The position numbers and the translations under genes are program-made. Below, piece after piece: positions 48,323 through 59,473 of a stretch of 64,000 bases of DNA. Origin of the DNA: Lampris incognitus (lineage: Eukaryota; Chordata; Actinopteri; Lampriformes; Lampridae); assembly GCF_029633865.1 (NCBI RefSeq), contig NC_079224.1:23368895-23432894 (forward strand), in the 5' to 3' direction. The notes below the pieces were generated by a model. That model was given only the letters and a program-made list of their open reading frames with translations, did no database searches and was not told the DNA's origin. The number at the start of each line of letters is the position of its first letter. The first letter of the stretch is position 1.

Positions 48323-48328
48323 TTTATT
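48323..48328 (-). terminator. Poly(A) signal AATAAA, colgalt2
   Basis: Reads AATAAA on the minus strand about 120 bp after the colgalt2 stop codon. Confidence 0.55.
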
Positions 48329-48447
48329 TAAAGAGCTAATGCAACCATAACCGTTTCACTCTCACGCCTATAAAGAAATAGGTCTGTGGAAAGACATGTT
48401 GAGGAGCCGTGTGTGTAGCAGTGTCAGTGAGGTTTCAGGGGGACTCT

Positions 48448-51400
48448 TCAGAGTTCATCTCTTCTGCCGCTGGTGGGGAGCTGCAATGCTTCACCATGGG
48501 TGGAACGAGCAGTTGAGGATTCTTCTTCCACTTCACCGCTGGCTTCTTCACGCCCACGCATCGCGTCGTCTCTGTGCCAATCAGTAGCCATGGCCTCGTT
48601 GTCCCAGATGGTGGAGGTCTCTGTGTCACTTAAGTAGCCAGGCTCACCGGTGTAGTGGGTTGGGAAGAGCAGGAGAGGCTCCACTGAAAACGCCCTGAGC
48701 TCCCGCTTCTCAAAATACCCCATGTACTCCTCTCTGGGACAAGTGTCATAAAATAGCATCATGCTATAGGTACCAAATAATGAAGTGGAGGTTTTATCTA
48801 TCAACAAAATGACAGTCACACACTTCATATTTTGTTCATTTATATTTTGTACAATCATTACTATTAGGCTTATTAATTAGATGTATTCAAAATTAACTGC
48901 TTTCCATTCAGTCAGAAAAAAAATGCTGTCCTTATATAGACTTACTTTGGGTGCTTGTTGAACATGATGGGTAGGAACTCATCAACAGGCAACATCTTGC
49001 TCAGAGGCTCGGCCTCCAGGAGCTTTTTGGCCCCTTGCAAAGACAGGACGTAACCTAGGGTCCAGTAGGAGTAGTCTGGGTGAACCAGGTTATTGACTCC
49101 CTTCACCCAGTACTCTGGCTCCTTTACCTGTAATTGTTTACGGCCAATGTAGCTATAGGAGAGACAGAAAAAGAGAGAAATCATAACAAAAAGTCAGGAG
49201 ATGAGGTAACAGGCAGCTAAGAGACTGAATCAATTGGGCAAAAAGAAGAAAACTTCAGAGACGCCTCACATCAGGTCCCACTCAAGTCCCACTTTGTTCA
49301 CGTTGTCCATAATGGTCATTAGTCTGCTGCGAAACCTTGCCTCAAACCTTACGTCATCCTCCAACACCAGCACCTGCTGCAATTCCTGTTTTACCACCTA
49401 GGGGGCGACACACAGACTTCTGAAAAACTCACTATATAGACCAGTGGCCCCTACCGTGTGTGACGAAGGGTCATGCGGATCCAGGTCAGCAGCTGATTTC
49501 ACATATTTATCTCGCCCTATGTTGTGGATGGTGTGCTAAACTGTGTCAGTCACCTGGTCAAGGGTTCGACACAATGATAACCTGCATAAACGTAGGTGTT
49601 AATAGCACTCGGTTCAAAAAACTGATGTAGACATTCAACGATTTTTACCTGATCATAAGGAAGCCTCTTCCCACGGCCACACCAGCATCAACAAGTTTCA
49701 TTAAACCATATCGGGTAACATCATTGGTGATTTCAGAAGGTAAATCGAGTCAAAATGCAAATTCAGTCATGTGGCAGTGGTAAGTGGTTTAACAACCTAT
49801 GTGTTAAGACAAATAGTTTTAAGGGCAACATCAGCAGAACAAGGTTGCACCTGTTTCCAGATGTTGTAATGACTGAGAAAGCAGCCAATCTCCCCTCTGG
49901 TCAGCACACGGCCTGAATATGGGTCTTTATATCCAGGCAACATGTCAATGCCCATTGCTTGCAGCTTGGAATAATTTAAGGACCTGTAAACAACAGTAGA
50001 AAATACTGTAGTCACAGCCACGGTGAGCAATAAGACAGTGCAACTACTTCAATAGCACATTAGAAAGCCCTTTGGAAATTTGGCATCAGTGTCTTGATCA
50101 TCATATCACCTAATGATGATGATGATGATGATGATGTGATCTGACAGTGGTCACTTTACATTTTGGATTTCACTTTCTTATTTCTCAGCATCCCACAACA
50201 ACAGATGTTTTCAAGGTTGTGAGAAAAGGTCTTAATGTGCATTGTCGTATCGTACTTCCCATCCACCGCCTCCGTCAGTGTCGTGTCAATGCCAAGGACC
50301 GCCAGAGTACCCAGCATCCTCTGCCGCCGGTCCAGGCGTCGCTTCAAATTTATCAGAAAGATCTACCAAATGAAGGAAATAAAAAGTGTATAAACTGTTC
50401 AGCTGTTGACAACTGAAATCATCATCAACCTAGTCACTTTTCTTGATGCATGCTCAATAATCCAGGTAAGGATATCCCAGAAAGTTGAAGAGCTACCTCG
50501 TCAGGCCAGGACTCTGCAGTCTACACCCATCTACAGGCCAGTAGCCACGCCTTCAAGGATGAGGACGTGCACATCCTTGATAGGGAGGAACGCTGGTTTG
50601 AACGGGGAGTCAAAGAGGCCATCTATGTGAAGAGGGAACGACCGTCCCTGAGCCGAGGGGGAGGAGCCTAAGCGTACATCTGTCACCATCTAACAATGCT
50701 GTGATTGTAAACATTCCAAAATCATCTGTGACATCTAATTAATGGTCATGGCAATTTGCATATGAAACCGATCGTTGGTTTCGGTCGTTATGCCACTGTA
50801 TTGTTTATAAGGGTGGGGATACCTGCAGTCAGTTTAGACTGAAGAGGTCACTTAGATGAGTGATGAAAGGTTTCTCGCTCAATAAATGTGTCCAGATGAA
50901 CTCATTCAACTTTCTGGGCTAATCACCACTTCTTACCTTACACTGAGTGAAACAATTAATCCTTGCTGCAAACGTATCTTTACCTCATCGAATCCCATCT
51001 TGCCTAGTTCTTTTGGTGTATGGTGTGTATGTTTGGAAGGCTCCATGGTGTAGTCAACTGCAAAGGAATTTCTGTATGGTGAATCATTTGCAAACTTTAC
51101 ATTTCAAAGCAGCATCTTGAGTGTGTGCTCTTTGTTTTCTGTTGGAAGTCTTTAGTGTGTCTTTCAGAAAATGGCTATTGCCAGACAAGGAGGGAGGTGT
51201 GTGCGTGTGTGTGTGTGGGGGGGGGGTGGAGGCAGTGGGCTTTAACGGAGGAGTGAGATTTCTGTCGGAACCATGAGAGTGGAAAGGAAAAAATGGTCTG
51301 ACAGAGGCAGGCCTATAAGATAGAGAGCAAAATAAATAAATATAACCATGTGAATATAGAGAGGCAAGGGGCAGTGAGGGGAATTAGATAAAAATGAAAT

Positions 51401-53830
51401 GCACATCAAAAAGGAAGCAAGATGGAAGACCAGGTAACATGCCCAGTATTGCTTCAGTATTATTGAGTGTAGAGTTAAAGCATGCATGTCAAAGTACTTA
51501 CTCATTGCTTCAGTCAAGGTGTGGGTGAAGCTTTCCTCCTCTTCCTGCAGAGTCTGATGCTGTTTGAGGGGCAATGGTAAATAGCCATAATGATCCTTGT
51601 TGCACACATACATCTGTACCGCTGAAGTGAAATAAAAAGAGTCAGGTCTAAGTAAACCAAATCCTTTCACTATATCAAGATGCATACTACAAGATGCATA
51701 CTACCCGAGGAGTTACAGCACGCATGCAATTATTGAGGGATTTAGTACCAATGGAAGTCATAGCTGTGGTCTATCTTTGGTCACTACAGAGAGACTATTA
51801 GCTTGAATCAACATAACCCTTAGAGGCATACTAAGTAGGTCAAATATGACTGGGCAATTGGTTTTTATACAATGTAGTCGCATTTTACAGTTCTCTTTTT
51901 ATTAAAGAGACTAAACTTGTTATATTATTTCCCAAAGTTTTCCAAAAGTGGGTCATCAGTGTCCTGAATGTAGTACATTAGCCCACTTGTACAAATTTCT
52001 AATTTGTGATATTGGGCTATACAAATAAAATTGACTTGACTTGCACATCATATTTTCTCAGAATCATTGATCCCTGGCAATTGTTTAAGTTAGGTATTAA
52101 TTTATTGTGCATGATGCTTTAATGTTCAATTCTGTTGACATACATTGCGGCGTAATGGGGTGCAGTCGCACCTATCTCAAGTCAGAGTAATTGGTAGAGG
52201 TTGCTGTGTACCAAAGTCCAATTCCTCATGTGCATAGACACACTTGGCCAATAAAGTTGATTCTGATTCTGATTGGCAGGAGGCAGGTTAAATTATGGCT
52301 GCACCCTAATGAAGACACATGGATAGGGAGAGGTTTTTAGCTCTTTCCCACAGCTACAAATTCTTGATGTCTGTTTGTAACTCTAGTTAATGGTCACGCC
52401 TATTGCATATGAAACTGATCATTTGTTTTAGTCGTTATGCCACTGTATTGTTTATAAGGGTGGGGATCCCTGCAGTCAGACTGAAGAGGTCACTTAGATG
52501 AGTGATGAAACATGTCTGTCAATAAACGTTGTATCCAGATGAATTGATTCAACTTTCTTTGATTTTTCTTACCTGGATTATTGAGCATGCATCAAGATAC
52601 AGAGGTATAAAGTTGATTAGCCACAACATGAAGTTATGGGAAAGAGTCGTGGAAGCTAGGTTAAGAGGAGAGGTGATAATTAGCAAGCAGCAGTATGGTT
52701 TCATACCAAGAAAGAGCATCACAGATATGATGTTGGCTTTGAGAATGTTGATTGAGAAGTATAGAGAAGGCCAGAAGGAGTTACATTGTATCTTTGTGGA
52801 TTTAGAGAAAGCATATGACAGGGTGCCAAGAGAGGAGGTGTGGTATTGTATGAGGATGTCAGGAGTGGCAGAGAAGTATGTAGGAGTGGTGCAGGATATG
52901 TATGAGGGCAATGTGACAGTGGTGAGGTGTGCTGTAGGAATGACAGATGGGTTCAAGGTGGAGGTGGTATTACATCAAGGATCAGCTCTGAGCCCTTTCT
53001 TGTTTGCAATGGTGATGGACAGGTTGATGGACGAGATTAGGCAGGAGTCTCTGTAGACTATGATGTTCACGGATGACATTGTGATCTGTAGCGAGAGTAG
53101 GGAGCAGGTTGAGGAGAGCCTGGCGAGGTGGAGGTATGCACTGGAGAGAAGAGGACGGAAAGTCAGTAGGAGCAAGACGGAATACATACGCATGAATGAG
53201 AGGGAGGACAGTGGAATGGTGAGGATGCAAGGAGCAGAGGTGACAAAGGTGAATGAGTTTAAATACTTGGGGTCAACTGTTCAATGTAAAGAGGAGTGTG
53301 GTAGAGAGGTGAAGAAGATAGTGCAGGCAGGGTGGAGTGGGTGGAGAAGTGTCAAGAGTGATTTGTGACAGAACGGTATCAGCAAGAGTGAAGGGAAGGT
53401 CTACAAGATGGTTGTGAGACCAGCTATGTTATATGGTTTGGAGACAGTGGCACTGATGAAAAGACAGGAGGCGGAGCTGGAGGTGGCAGAGTTGAAGATG
53501 CTAAGATTTTCACTGGGAGGGGCGAAGAAGGACAGGATTAGGAATGATTATATTAGAGGGACAGCTCAGGTTGGACAGTTTGGAGACAAATCAAGAGAGG
53601 CAAGATTAAGATGGTTTGGACATGTGTAGAGGAGAGATGCTAGGTATATGGGAGAAGGACGCTGAATATGGAGCTGCCAGGGAAGGTGAAAAGAGGAAGG
53701 CCAAAGAGGAGGTTTATGGATGTTGTAAGAGAGGACATGCAGGTGGTTGGCATGACAGAGGAAGATGCAGAGGACAGGAAGAGCTGGGAACAGATGATCC
53801 GCTGTGGTGACCCCTAACGGGAGCAGCCGA

Positions 53831-53869
<39 letters not shown>

Positions 53870-56346
53870 ATTTTACTCAGCCTGCAGCCTTTAGCACCCA
53901 GGGTGGAGGGCGGAAATTCCTCACCATAAATTGTAGCTTTTTCACTTCTGTGACGCTCAAAATTTGAGCCTATTATACTATTGTACCGATAACCTAAAAT
54001 CTGGCCCCTTAACTTAAAACAATCAATCAATATACAGATTGTACAGATTACAGACTGTAATCAATGCAGACTGACCTGCTTGCTGTGCAGAGAAAGCAAA
54101 GACCATGATATCATCTAAATGGTACGGATAGTCAGGGTGGGGTGGGTAGAAGGTCAGCGCTTGGCTTGCGCTGCGCCTTAGGTCCAGCAAGAAGGTGGAG
54201 TGAACCATGGGAACAGCAAAGCAGCCCTGGCGCTTCCACTTGCGTGTAGGGATATACTCTGGGGTGCGTCTATAATAACCCTTCAGATATAGTGTGGAAA
54301 GATCCAGAAATAACAGTGACAGACTAAGTCAGATCTGTCTGGCATTTTCTGTAGTGAGAATAGCTTTAAGCAGTTTTTCCATGGAAATGGCAGTGTAGGT
54401 TTCCCGGTATAGTGTTCTCTCTGTTTTTTTTTCTAGTTTTTAACAGTTGTACCTGAGGGCTCATGCCACACCAGAAGTTGGAATAGAGCACTCTTGACTC
54501 CAACATGGGTGCCACAAGGGTCAGATTCTCAGCAATCATGTCTGTTAACACCCAGCGGTTTGTCAGCAGGTTGTCACTGTCCATATACTGGAGAACAAAA
54601 AAGGAGACATAACTATGTGTCTGGTGATATGCAATAATACAACATTTTAATGGCAGCTGACCAATTTAAACAAAAAAGTAAGAAGGTTCGGGATGCCTTG
54701 TGCCTTAAGGGCTTCGTCACTGGCTCATCACAGTGTCTTACCAGTATGTAATCAACCCATAGTCTTCTAGCGGCTCTGAGTGCTGCCTGCCTTAACTTCA
54801 TTACATGTGTAAACCGAGAATTTGGCCAGTGCTTTGGACCTTGCTCATCTGTGTAGAAGCTATAAAGAAGTGAACGAGAGAGGGGGGGGGGTCATTTTAG
54901 GTAGTTTAATTGCCATAATGCAAAAGACTTTTTAAAGAGCTCAGATGGTTTTCTTTATTCCATCATTTGACCAAATTCATGGTTATACAATGCAAGTGTC
55001 TGTGAAAGTTCTCATTCATCCAGGTCATGGTTATCCAAAGGAGTTGAATCAAGTGCAACTGGACTTGGTATATATCTGTGAAGACGTTTCGCCTCTCATC
55101 CAAGAGGCTTCCTCAGTTCGTGCCTTTCTGACTCGACCAAGCTAGTCTGACTGACTGGTGATGAGACTCAGAATTTATCCTCTAGGAGTCGTTGTCAGAG
55201 CTATTGATATGCGTGGCTCTTTGTGATCCAATGTTTACCAATCATCACCAGCCAGTCAGACCAGCTTGGTCTAGTCAGAAAGGCACGAACTGAAGAAGCC
55301 TCTTGGATGAGAGGCGAAACGTCTTCACGGATATATACCAAGTCCAGTTGCACTTGATTCAACTCTTTTGGATAACAATGCAGGTGGAATGAATATTGTG
55401 GGGGAGGAGGGTCATATTTTTACAAATCTATTTAGGCTTTTACCTCAGAAATAACAGAAATTTGCCATTAGAAAGATTTTCCAATAAGCATTGAAGGTGC
55501 ACCTTGGTTGGTCCATGGGTCTCCACTCCACTGAGTGATACAGGTGCTGTACTCCTTTAAGCCACTCCTGAAGCATGGCTGTGGTATTGTCCACATTATG
55601 GTCAGATGCTGCCCTGAGATGAAAAGTTGTGGTACATTACATTACTGAACTTCTATCTATCCATCCATCCATCCATCCATCCATCATCCAACCAAGCACC
55701 CCGCCCCCTCTCAAACCCTCTTCATTTTTCTCACTTGGATGAGGAGAGGTTGAATAGAGGTCATCATCCACTCTGCTTAGAATAACAAAAACGAAGATTT
55801 TCAAAGTCTCACTCACTGATATATGAGTCTTAGTTATTGGTAATCGTTTATTTACTATTTTCGACACAATTGATTATTTCCATTATTTGCCAACTGGTTT
55901 ATCATGTTCCATAAAATCAAATCAGCAGGGAAATGTCATTTACTCTCTCAGCTGAGCGAAACAGAAAATGGTCAGTTTAAGAGCTGTATGCAAAACCATT
56001 ATCCTAATTTCTTGGCAATGTTACTTCAGGATACATGGTTTGAACTAAAGCCCTGGATTGTCTATATCATCAACCCCCCCCCCCCCAGCATTGAACTGAT
56101 TTCATTTTACCAGATAGCAATGCGATCCTTTGGATAGTCCAGTCTGTCAATACATCCCAAGAAGTAGGGGAGGCTATGCTCTGCATTGCGAGCAAGCACA
56201 GCTATTAGTACTTTTGGCTTCAGCAGAGATGATTCCCGTTGGATGGGTTTCACTGGATCAAGTGGCGATTCTTCTGTGCAGGTAAACGAGAGTCTCTCGA
56301 CCATGAGCACAAAAAATAAGCCAAAACTCACAAATCCAAACGGCAT
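48448..56346 (-). CDS. colgalt2: Procollagen galactosyltransferase 2
   Basis: Adds galactose from UDP-Gal to hydroxylysine of collagens in the ER lumen. Coding exons (minus): 56111-56346, 55503-55613, 54742-54859, 54453-54587, 54076-54280, 51502-51621, 50984-51057, 50256-50362, 49851-49983, 49270-49397, 48946-49152, 48448-48733. All phases fit, giving 619 residues (human COLGALT2, 626). Signal peptide [15 protein letters not shown]; first glycosyltransferase part from residue about 40 ([19 protein letters not shown]) with DSD at 158-160; second (GT25) part from about 325 (FLINLKRR) with LEDDVRF at about 425; PVDEFLP; C-terminal RDEL for ER retention. It is closer to COLGALT2 than COLGALT1 ([29 protein letters not shown]), and the tsen15/c1orf21 neighbours agree. 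An upstream in-frame Met at 56385 would add 13 residues; the inner Met gives the cleaner signal peptide. Introns hold Penelope and RTE insertions. Confidence 0.95.
50113..50136. repeat. (GAT)n microsatellite
   Basis: Eight GAT units in a colgalt2 intron. Confidence 0.85.
50440..50930 (+). mobile_element. Penelope-like element 3' fragment
   Basis: Encodes the C-terminal stretch [20 protein letters not shown] and [18 protein letters not shown], then the shared non-coding end with hammerhead-like core and AATAAATGTGTCCAGATGAA. It lies in a colgalt2 intron, antisense to the gene. It starts and ends in CATGCTCAATAATCCAGG-type sequence. Confidence 0.8.
50839..50868 (+). ncRNA. Hammerhead-like core in Penelope end
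   Basis: CTGAAGA (50839-50845), arms TCACT/AGTGA (50848-50852, 50859-50863), GAAA (50865-50868). Confidence 0.45.
51990..52266 (+). repeat. Two retroposon 3' tails
   Basis: First tail: GTGATATTGGGCTATACAAA then TAAAATTGACTTGACTTG. Second, ending at about 52266: CTTGGCCAATAAAGTTGATT plus CTGATTCTGATT. Both are common fish LINE/SINE ends. Confidence 0.5.
52376..52575 (+). mobile_element. Penelope-like element 3' end
   Basis: Conserved non-coding end with CTGAAGA (52481-52487), stem II arms and GAAA (52507-52510). It ends next to CCTGGATTATTGAGCATGCA and lies directly before the RTE LINE. Confidence 0.75.
52600..53868 (+). mobile_element. RTE-type LINE, 5'-truncated, with (TAG)n tail
   Basis: Encodes an RTE reverse transcriptase from the [19 protein letters not shown] block (about 52690) through [14 protein letters not shown] and [17 protein letters not shown]. 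The catalytic block reads [11 protein letters not shown] (usual FADD), and the C-terminal block reads [20 protein letters not shown]. Stops after MDEIRQESL and after SVKSDL, plus a frame change, make it inactive. The 3' end CCCTAACGGGAGCAGCC and TAG repeats match the fragment at 5.1 kb. It lies in a colgalt2 intron. Confidence 0.85.
53826..53868. repeat. (TAG)n tail microsatellite
   Basis: Pure TAG run forming the 3' tail of the RTE LINE. Confidence 0.9.
55025..55376. mobile_element. Inverted pair of Penelope-type terminal repeats
   Basis: About 130-140 bp in minus orientation (about 55030-55170) faces a near-copy in plus orientation (about 55240-55376). Each contains CTGANGA, arms GCCTCT/AGAGGC and GAAAC, then AAGTCCAGTTGCACTTGATT. 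It lies in a colgalt2 intron. Confidence 0.65.
55290..55319 (+). ncRNA. Hammerhead-like core, second family
   Basis: CTGAAGA (55290-55296), arms GCCTCT and AGAGGC (55298-55303, 55310-55315) with loop TGGATG, then GAAA (55316-55319). The inverted partner at 55087-55116 has CTGAGGA with the same arms. Confidence 0.5.
55651..55684. repeat. (ATCC)n microsatellite
   Basis: Tetranucleotide run in colgalt2 intron 1. Confidence 0.9.
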
Positions 56347-56385
56347 TATTTCTAACGAGACACCTTTATTTATCGTCCGCCTCAA

Positions 56386-57233
56386 ACTGCGACTTAAAAG
56401 GAGACAGAGGTGGAAGGGAGAGAGAGGGGGGTGGGGGGTGGGGAGGCTTTAGGGCAGGTGTGGGGGGGGTAATTTGTTAACCTGGCAACGCCCCTCCCCC
56501 CTTAAATCGGACAGTTGACGCACCAATTGAGAATGATCAAATTCATGAAGTTTATGAGTATTTTGCATATTTCGGATTGCGGTAGGACGTAGCAATTTCT
56601 ATCAGACTGCACAGGTCAATGTCCCTTAATGTTCAGGCGAGATGGCATCGTGGTCCGATATGTTTCTTACCGGTGCAATACTATTCTATAGATTTCCGCT
56701 ATATGTAAATTCTTTGCTTTTGTAGCCTGTACAGAAATATATTTATTTTTGTAATTCCGTTCTCATTCGACCACCCAAATATTTCGATATTCTAAGGTAT
56801 GGAAGTTCTCTCTCATCGGGTCCACGTCTATTATCCTACTATGGAACATAGTTTTTATTTTATTTTATTATTTTAATAATGGGCATCACTCCCGAGTCAA
56901 ATTTCTCCCCGAGTAAACTGATTTTGCAATAAAACTTTACCTCCAAAAAATGCATTTATACATATGACATGTTTGGTTGAAATTCCTTTACTATTTGTGA
57001 GTTACTTTATCGGGTGTTGTTCGCATTTATTTTGTTATCGTCACCCGCAAGCTTGATTTGGTCAGCGGACCATCGGCTGGATCGGTTAAAGTTTTCCACC
57101 CGGACTACTAATGTTGTCGCACCACGGAAAACCAACGGTAACGCGATCATGTGTCTCTCAAATTCATGTCCGGTCATTGGATTTATGTTTAGCTGCTTAA
57201 TAAAATAAATTTTTATTTAAGCTAGTTGTAATA
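56386..57233. promoter_or_regulatory. Divergent colgalt2/tsen15 intergenic region
   Basis: About 850 bp separate the two start codons, which point away from each other. It must hold both 5' UTRs and probably both promoters. No TATA box or CpG-dense core is clear. Confidence 0.45.
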
Positions 57234-57766
57234 ATGTCAGCAGTATCACACAGCGGAGACGAGGTACCGGATGAGAAGCCTCCTCCCCCTAACTGGATAT
57301 TACAGCACCCAATGGTATGTGCACAACAAATACATCTCGTCTAGTCCATCGACAGTAGGCGTAAACGATGCTCACGCTGGATGCATATGCCTCTTCATTT
57401 TAGTACCGGCAAATGCTGAACCTGGAGGTGGAAGACAGCGCTCAAGTGTTTGCAGCTTTTCTTGTTTACATGGATCTTTCTGAGGGTGGGTTTTTACAAG
57501 GTTTAATCAACGTGCGTTAACAACAGGAAAGCCATGTGTAGCTTTGTATAGGTCCAAGGATTAACAAAACACTTTATTACTCTTAATCTTTCCAATTAGA
57601 AATAGGTTTGAGAGAGTGTCTTTAGGCATGCTCAATAATCTAGGCAAGAAAATCAAAGAACGTTGAATCAGTTCATCTGGATACAACGTTTATTGACAGG
57701 GTTGAGAGACAATTTTCTCGTGATTTATGTGTTGCCATTAATAATAGAGGCCCCCTCCCTCCCATT

Positions 57767-57804
<38 letters not shown>

Positions 57805-58512
57805 GTCGTCAGCTCTGTTTGTTTTGTCCATTGTAGTGCGCCAATGGAAGGAGGTTTCTAGCATTAAATGTCCCGAGCTCCAGGTGGTGTTGCTGGAGGG
57901 GAGGGAGAAGGAGGGGGATCTGGTCCAAACGGTCCTCCCATTGCCTGTTCACCAGTCTCTGAGCCATAGAAGGTGAGAACACACTGGATGAGCCTACAGT
58001 CTTGCTGCCTATTTCACCTTTTTCCAAACTGACTTAAACCAATAGTGTCCAACCCTGCTCCTGACGAGTTGCCATTCTGCCTGTTCTCACTCCAACCCTA
58101 ATTTAACACATCCAATTCAATCAAGGTCTTGGTCAGTAAGTAATTAGTAGAATCAGGTGTCTTAAATAAGGGTTGGAGTGAAAACAGGAAGGATGGTAAC
58201 TCTTCAAGAGCAGGGTTTGACACCACTGACCACAGGGATTTTTCTTAAATATTCTTCACACTTTTATAGTCCTGATAAAAAAATGTTGTTTTTATCAGCC
58301 TCTGACACAGCCTTTTTGTCTTTCTCCCTCCAATCTGTAGTATACGATGTGTGTTGGACAGGGGATCTTCCATGTTATTGTGTGTGGTGGCAACTGATTC
58401 CACCCTGGTTTACCAAAGAATGACCGATGGCTTAGTGACACCAGACCCTCCCCTGGGCACCTTTCAGGACCTGGGCCGTCGACAGCACCGCAAGAGACGC
58501 CAGCAACACTGA
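57234..58512 (+). CDS. tsen15: tRNA-splicing endonuclease subunit Sen15
   Basis: Small structural subunit of the nuclear TSEN complex, which cuts introns from pre-tRNA. In known complexes it pairs with TSEN34. Exons 57234-57314, 57404-57485, 57837-57972 and 58341-58512 give 156 residues (human about 171). Matching landmarks in order: NWILQHPMYRQMLNLEVED, FAAFLVYMDLSE (residues about 43-54), WKEVSSIKCPELQVVLLEG, VLPLPVHQSLSHRR, VVATDSTLVYQRMTDGL near the C-terminus, then a basic tail RRQHRKRRQQH. The start is the first Met of the exon; a shorter N-terminus than human is usual for fish. AATAAA lies at 58730-58735. Introns carry a Penelope end (57630-57720), a (CA)n run and a small MITE. Synteny with colgalt2 and c1orf21 supports orthology. 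Confidence 0.93.
57630..57720 (-). mobile_element. Penelope-like terminal fragment
   Basis: CATGCTCAATAATCTAGGCA, then TTCATCTGGATACAACGTTT: the tail of the Penelope 3' end in reverse, without the hammerhead-like core. It lies in tsen15 intron 2. Confidence 0.65.
57769..57802. repeat. (CA)n microsatellite
   Basis: CA run about 35 bp before the tsen15 exon 3 acceptor. Confidence 0.9.
58045..58224. mobile_element. Palindromic MITE
   Basis: GTGTCCAACCCTGCTCCTGA at the left and the diverged complement at the right. The two arms of about 80 bp pair along most of their length (ACTCCAACCCT on each arm). No coding content. It lies in tsen15 intron 3. Confidence 0.7.
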
Positions 58513-58729
58513 CTGCTCGCAACAGGAAAAACTACAGTGCTGTGGGTCAACCCGAGAAGATTTGTGTGGAATAGGGAACCAGCAAGTGTGGCTGTATGAA
58601 TGATTTATGAAGGGGAGGCGAGACACTACTTGCAAAATTGTGACAGCAAAAAATGAAGCTATCTGAGGCAGCATTCAAGGCTTGCGCCTGAAAGGCCTGT
58701 AGCCTATACAGCCCTCGTTGGGATAGTAA

Positions 58730-58735
58730 AATAAA
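58730..58735 (+). terminator. tsen15: Poly(A) signal AATAAA, tsen15
   Basis: AATAAA about 220 bp after the tsen15 stop codon. Confidence 0.65.
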
Positions 58736-58948
58736 TTTTGTTTAACACATACTGTAAGCATAGTCCGCAGAGGAACTCATGGGCATTTACAGCAGAAGCT
58801 GGAACCCAGTCAATCCTCAGTCAAGGAAACTTACATGGCAGAGAGGTTGAAAAACTTTGTTTCATAACCTCTGCTGTCAGTTCTCTTTCACCGTCCCTTG
58901 TGGAGTGCAACTGTGTGGTTTTAATTTGAATAATGTAATAATTTGAAT

Positions 58949-59340
58949 AATAATTGGCGGCACAATGGCCCAGTGGTTAGCGCTGTCACCTCACAGCAAG
59001 AAGGTCATGGGATTGAACCCCGGGGTTGTCCAACCTTGGGGGTCATCCCAGGTCGTCCTCTGTGTGGAGTTTGCATGTTCTCCCCATGTCTATGGTGGGT
59101 TTTCTCTGGGTGGTCCGGTTTCCCCCACCATCATCAAAAAGACATGCATGTTAGGGTTAATACTCCTGTGTGTGCCCCAGACTGAGGCATGGTAATACGA
59201 ACTGGAGTTGGTCCCTGGGTTGCTGCATGGCGGCTGCCCACTGCTCCTAGCTACACAGCTAGAATGGGTTAAATGCGGGGAATTTCCCCACTGGGAGTAA
59301 TACAGTATATCAAAATCGAAATAAAAAAATATAACCCAAA
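58949..59340 (+). mobile_element. tRNA-derived SINE, second family
   Basis: The head GGCGGCACAATGGCCCAGTG with GTTAGCGCTGTC and GGGATTGAACCCC resembles pol III boxes. The body TGGAGTTTGCATGTTCTCCC is typical of a widespread fish SINE. It lies between tsen15 and the c1orf21 3' end. Confidence 0.7.
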
Positions 59341-59467
59341 TGAGTGCCATAAAAAGAAGTTTTTGATCAAATGATTCATCTAGCAGATTTCACTTAAACA
59401 GTGTTGGGCATACCTGCCCCAACAATACAACAGTGTCAGGTTTTGAGGTGATTTCCTGAAAATGATT

Positions 59468-59473
59468 TTTATT
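59468..59473 (-). terminator. Poly(A) signal AATAAA, c1orf21
   Basis: Reads AATAAA on the minus strand, implying a 3' UTR of about 1 kb (59450-60492). No other gene is seen in that stretch. Confidence 0.45.

Noticed and set aside
53566-54030. Tyr-rich minus-strand frame
   Set aside because: It crosses the TAG microsatellite and the antisense of the RTE LINE.
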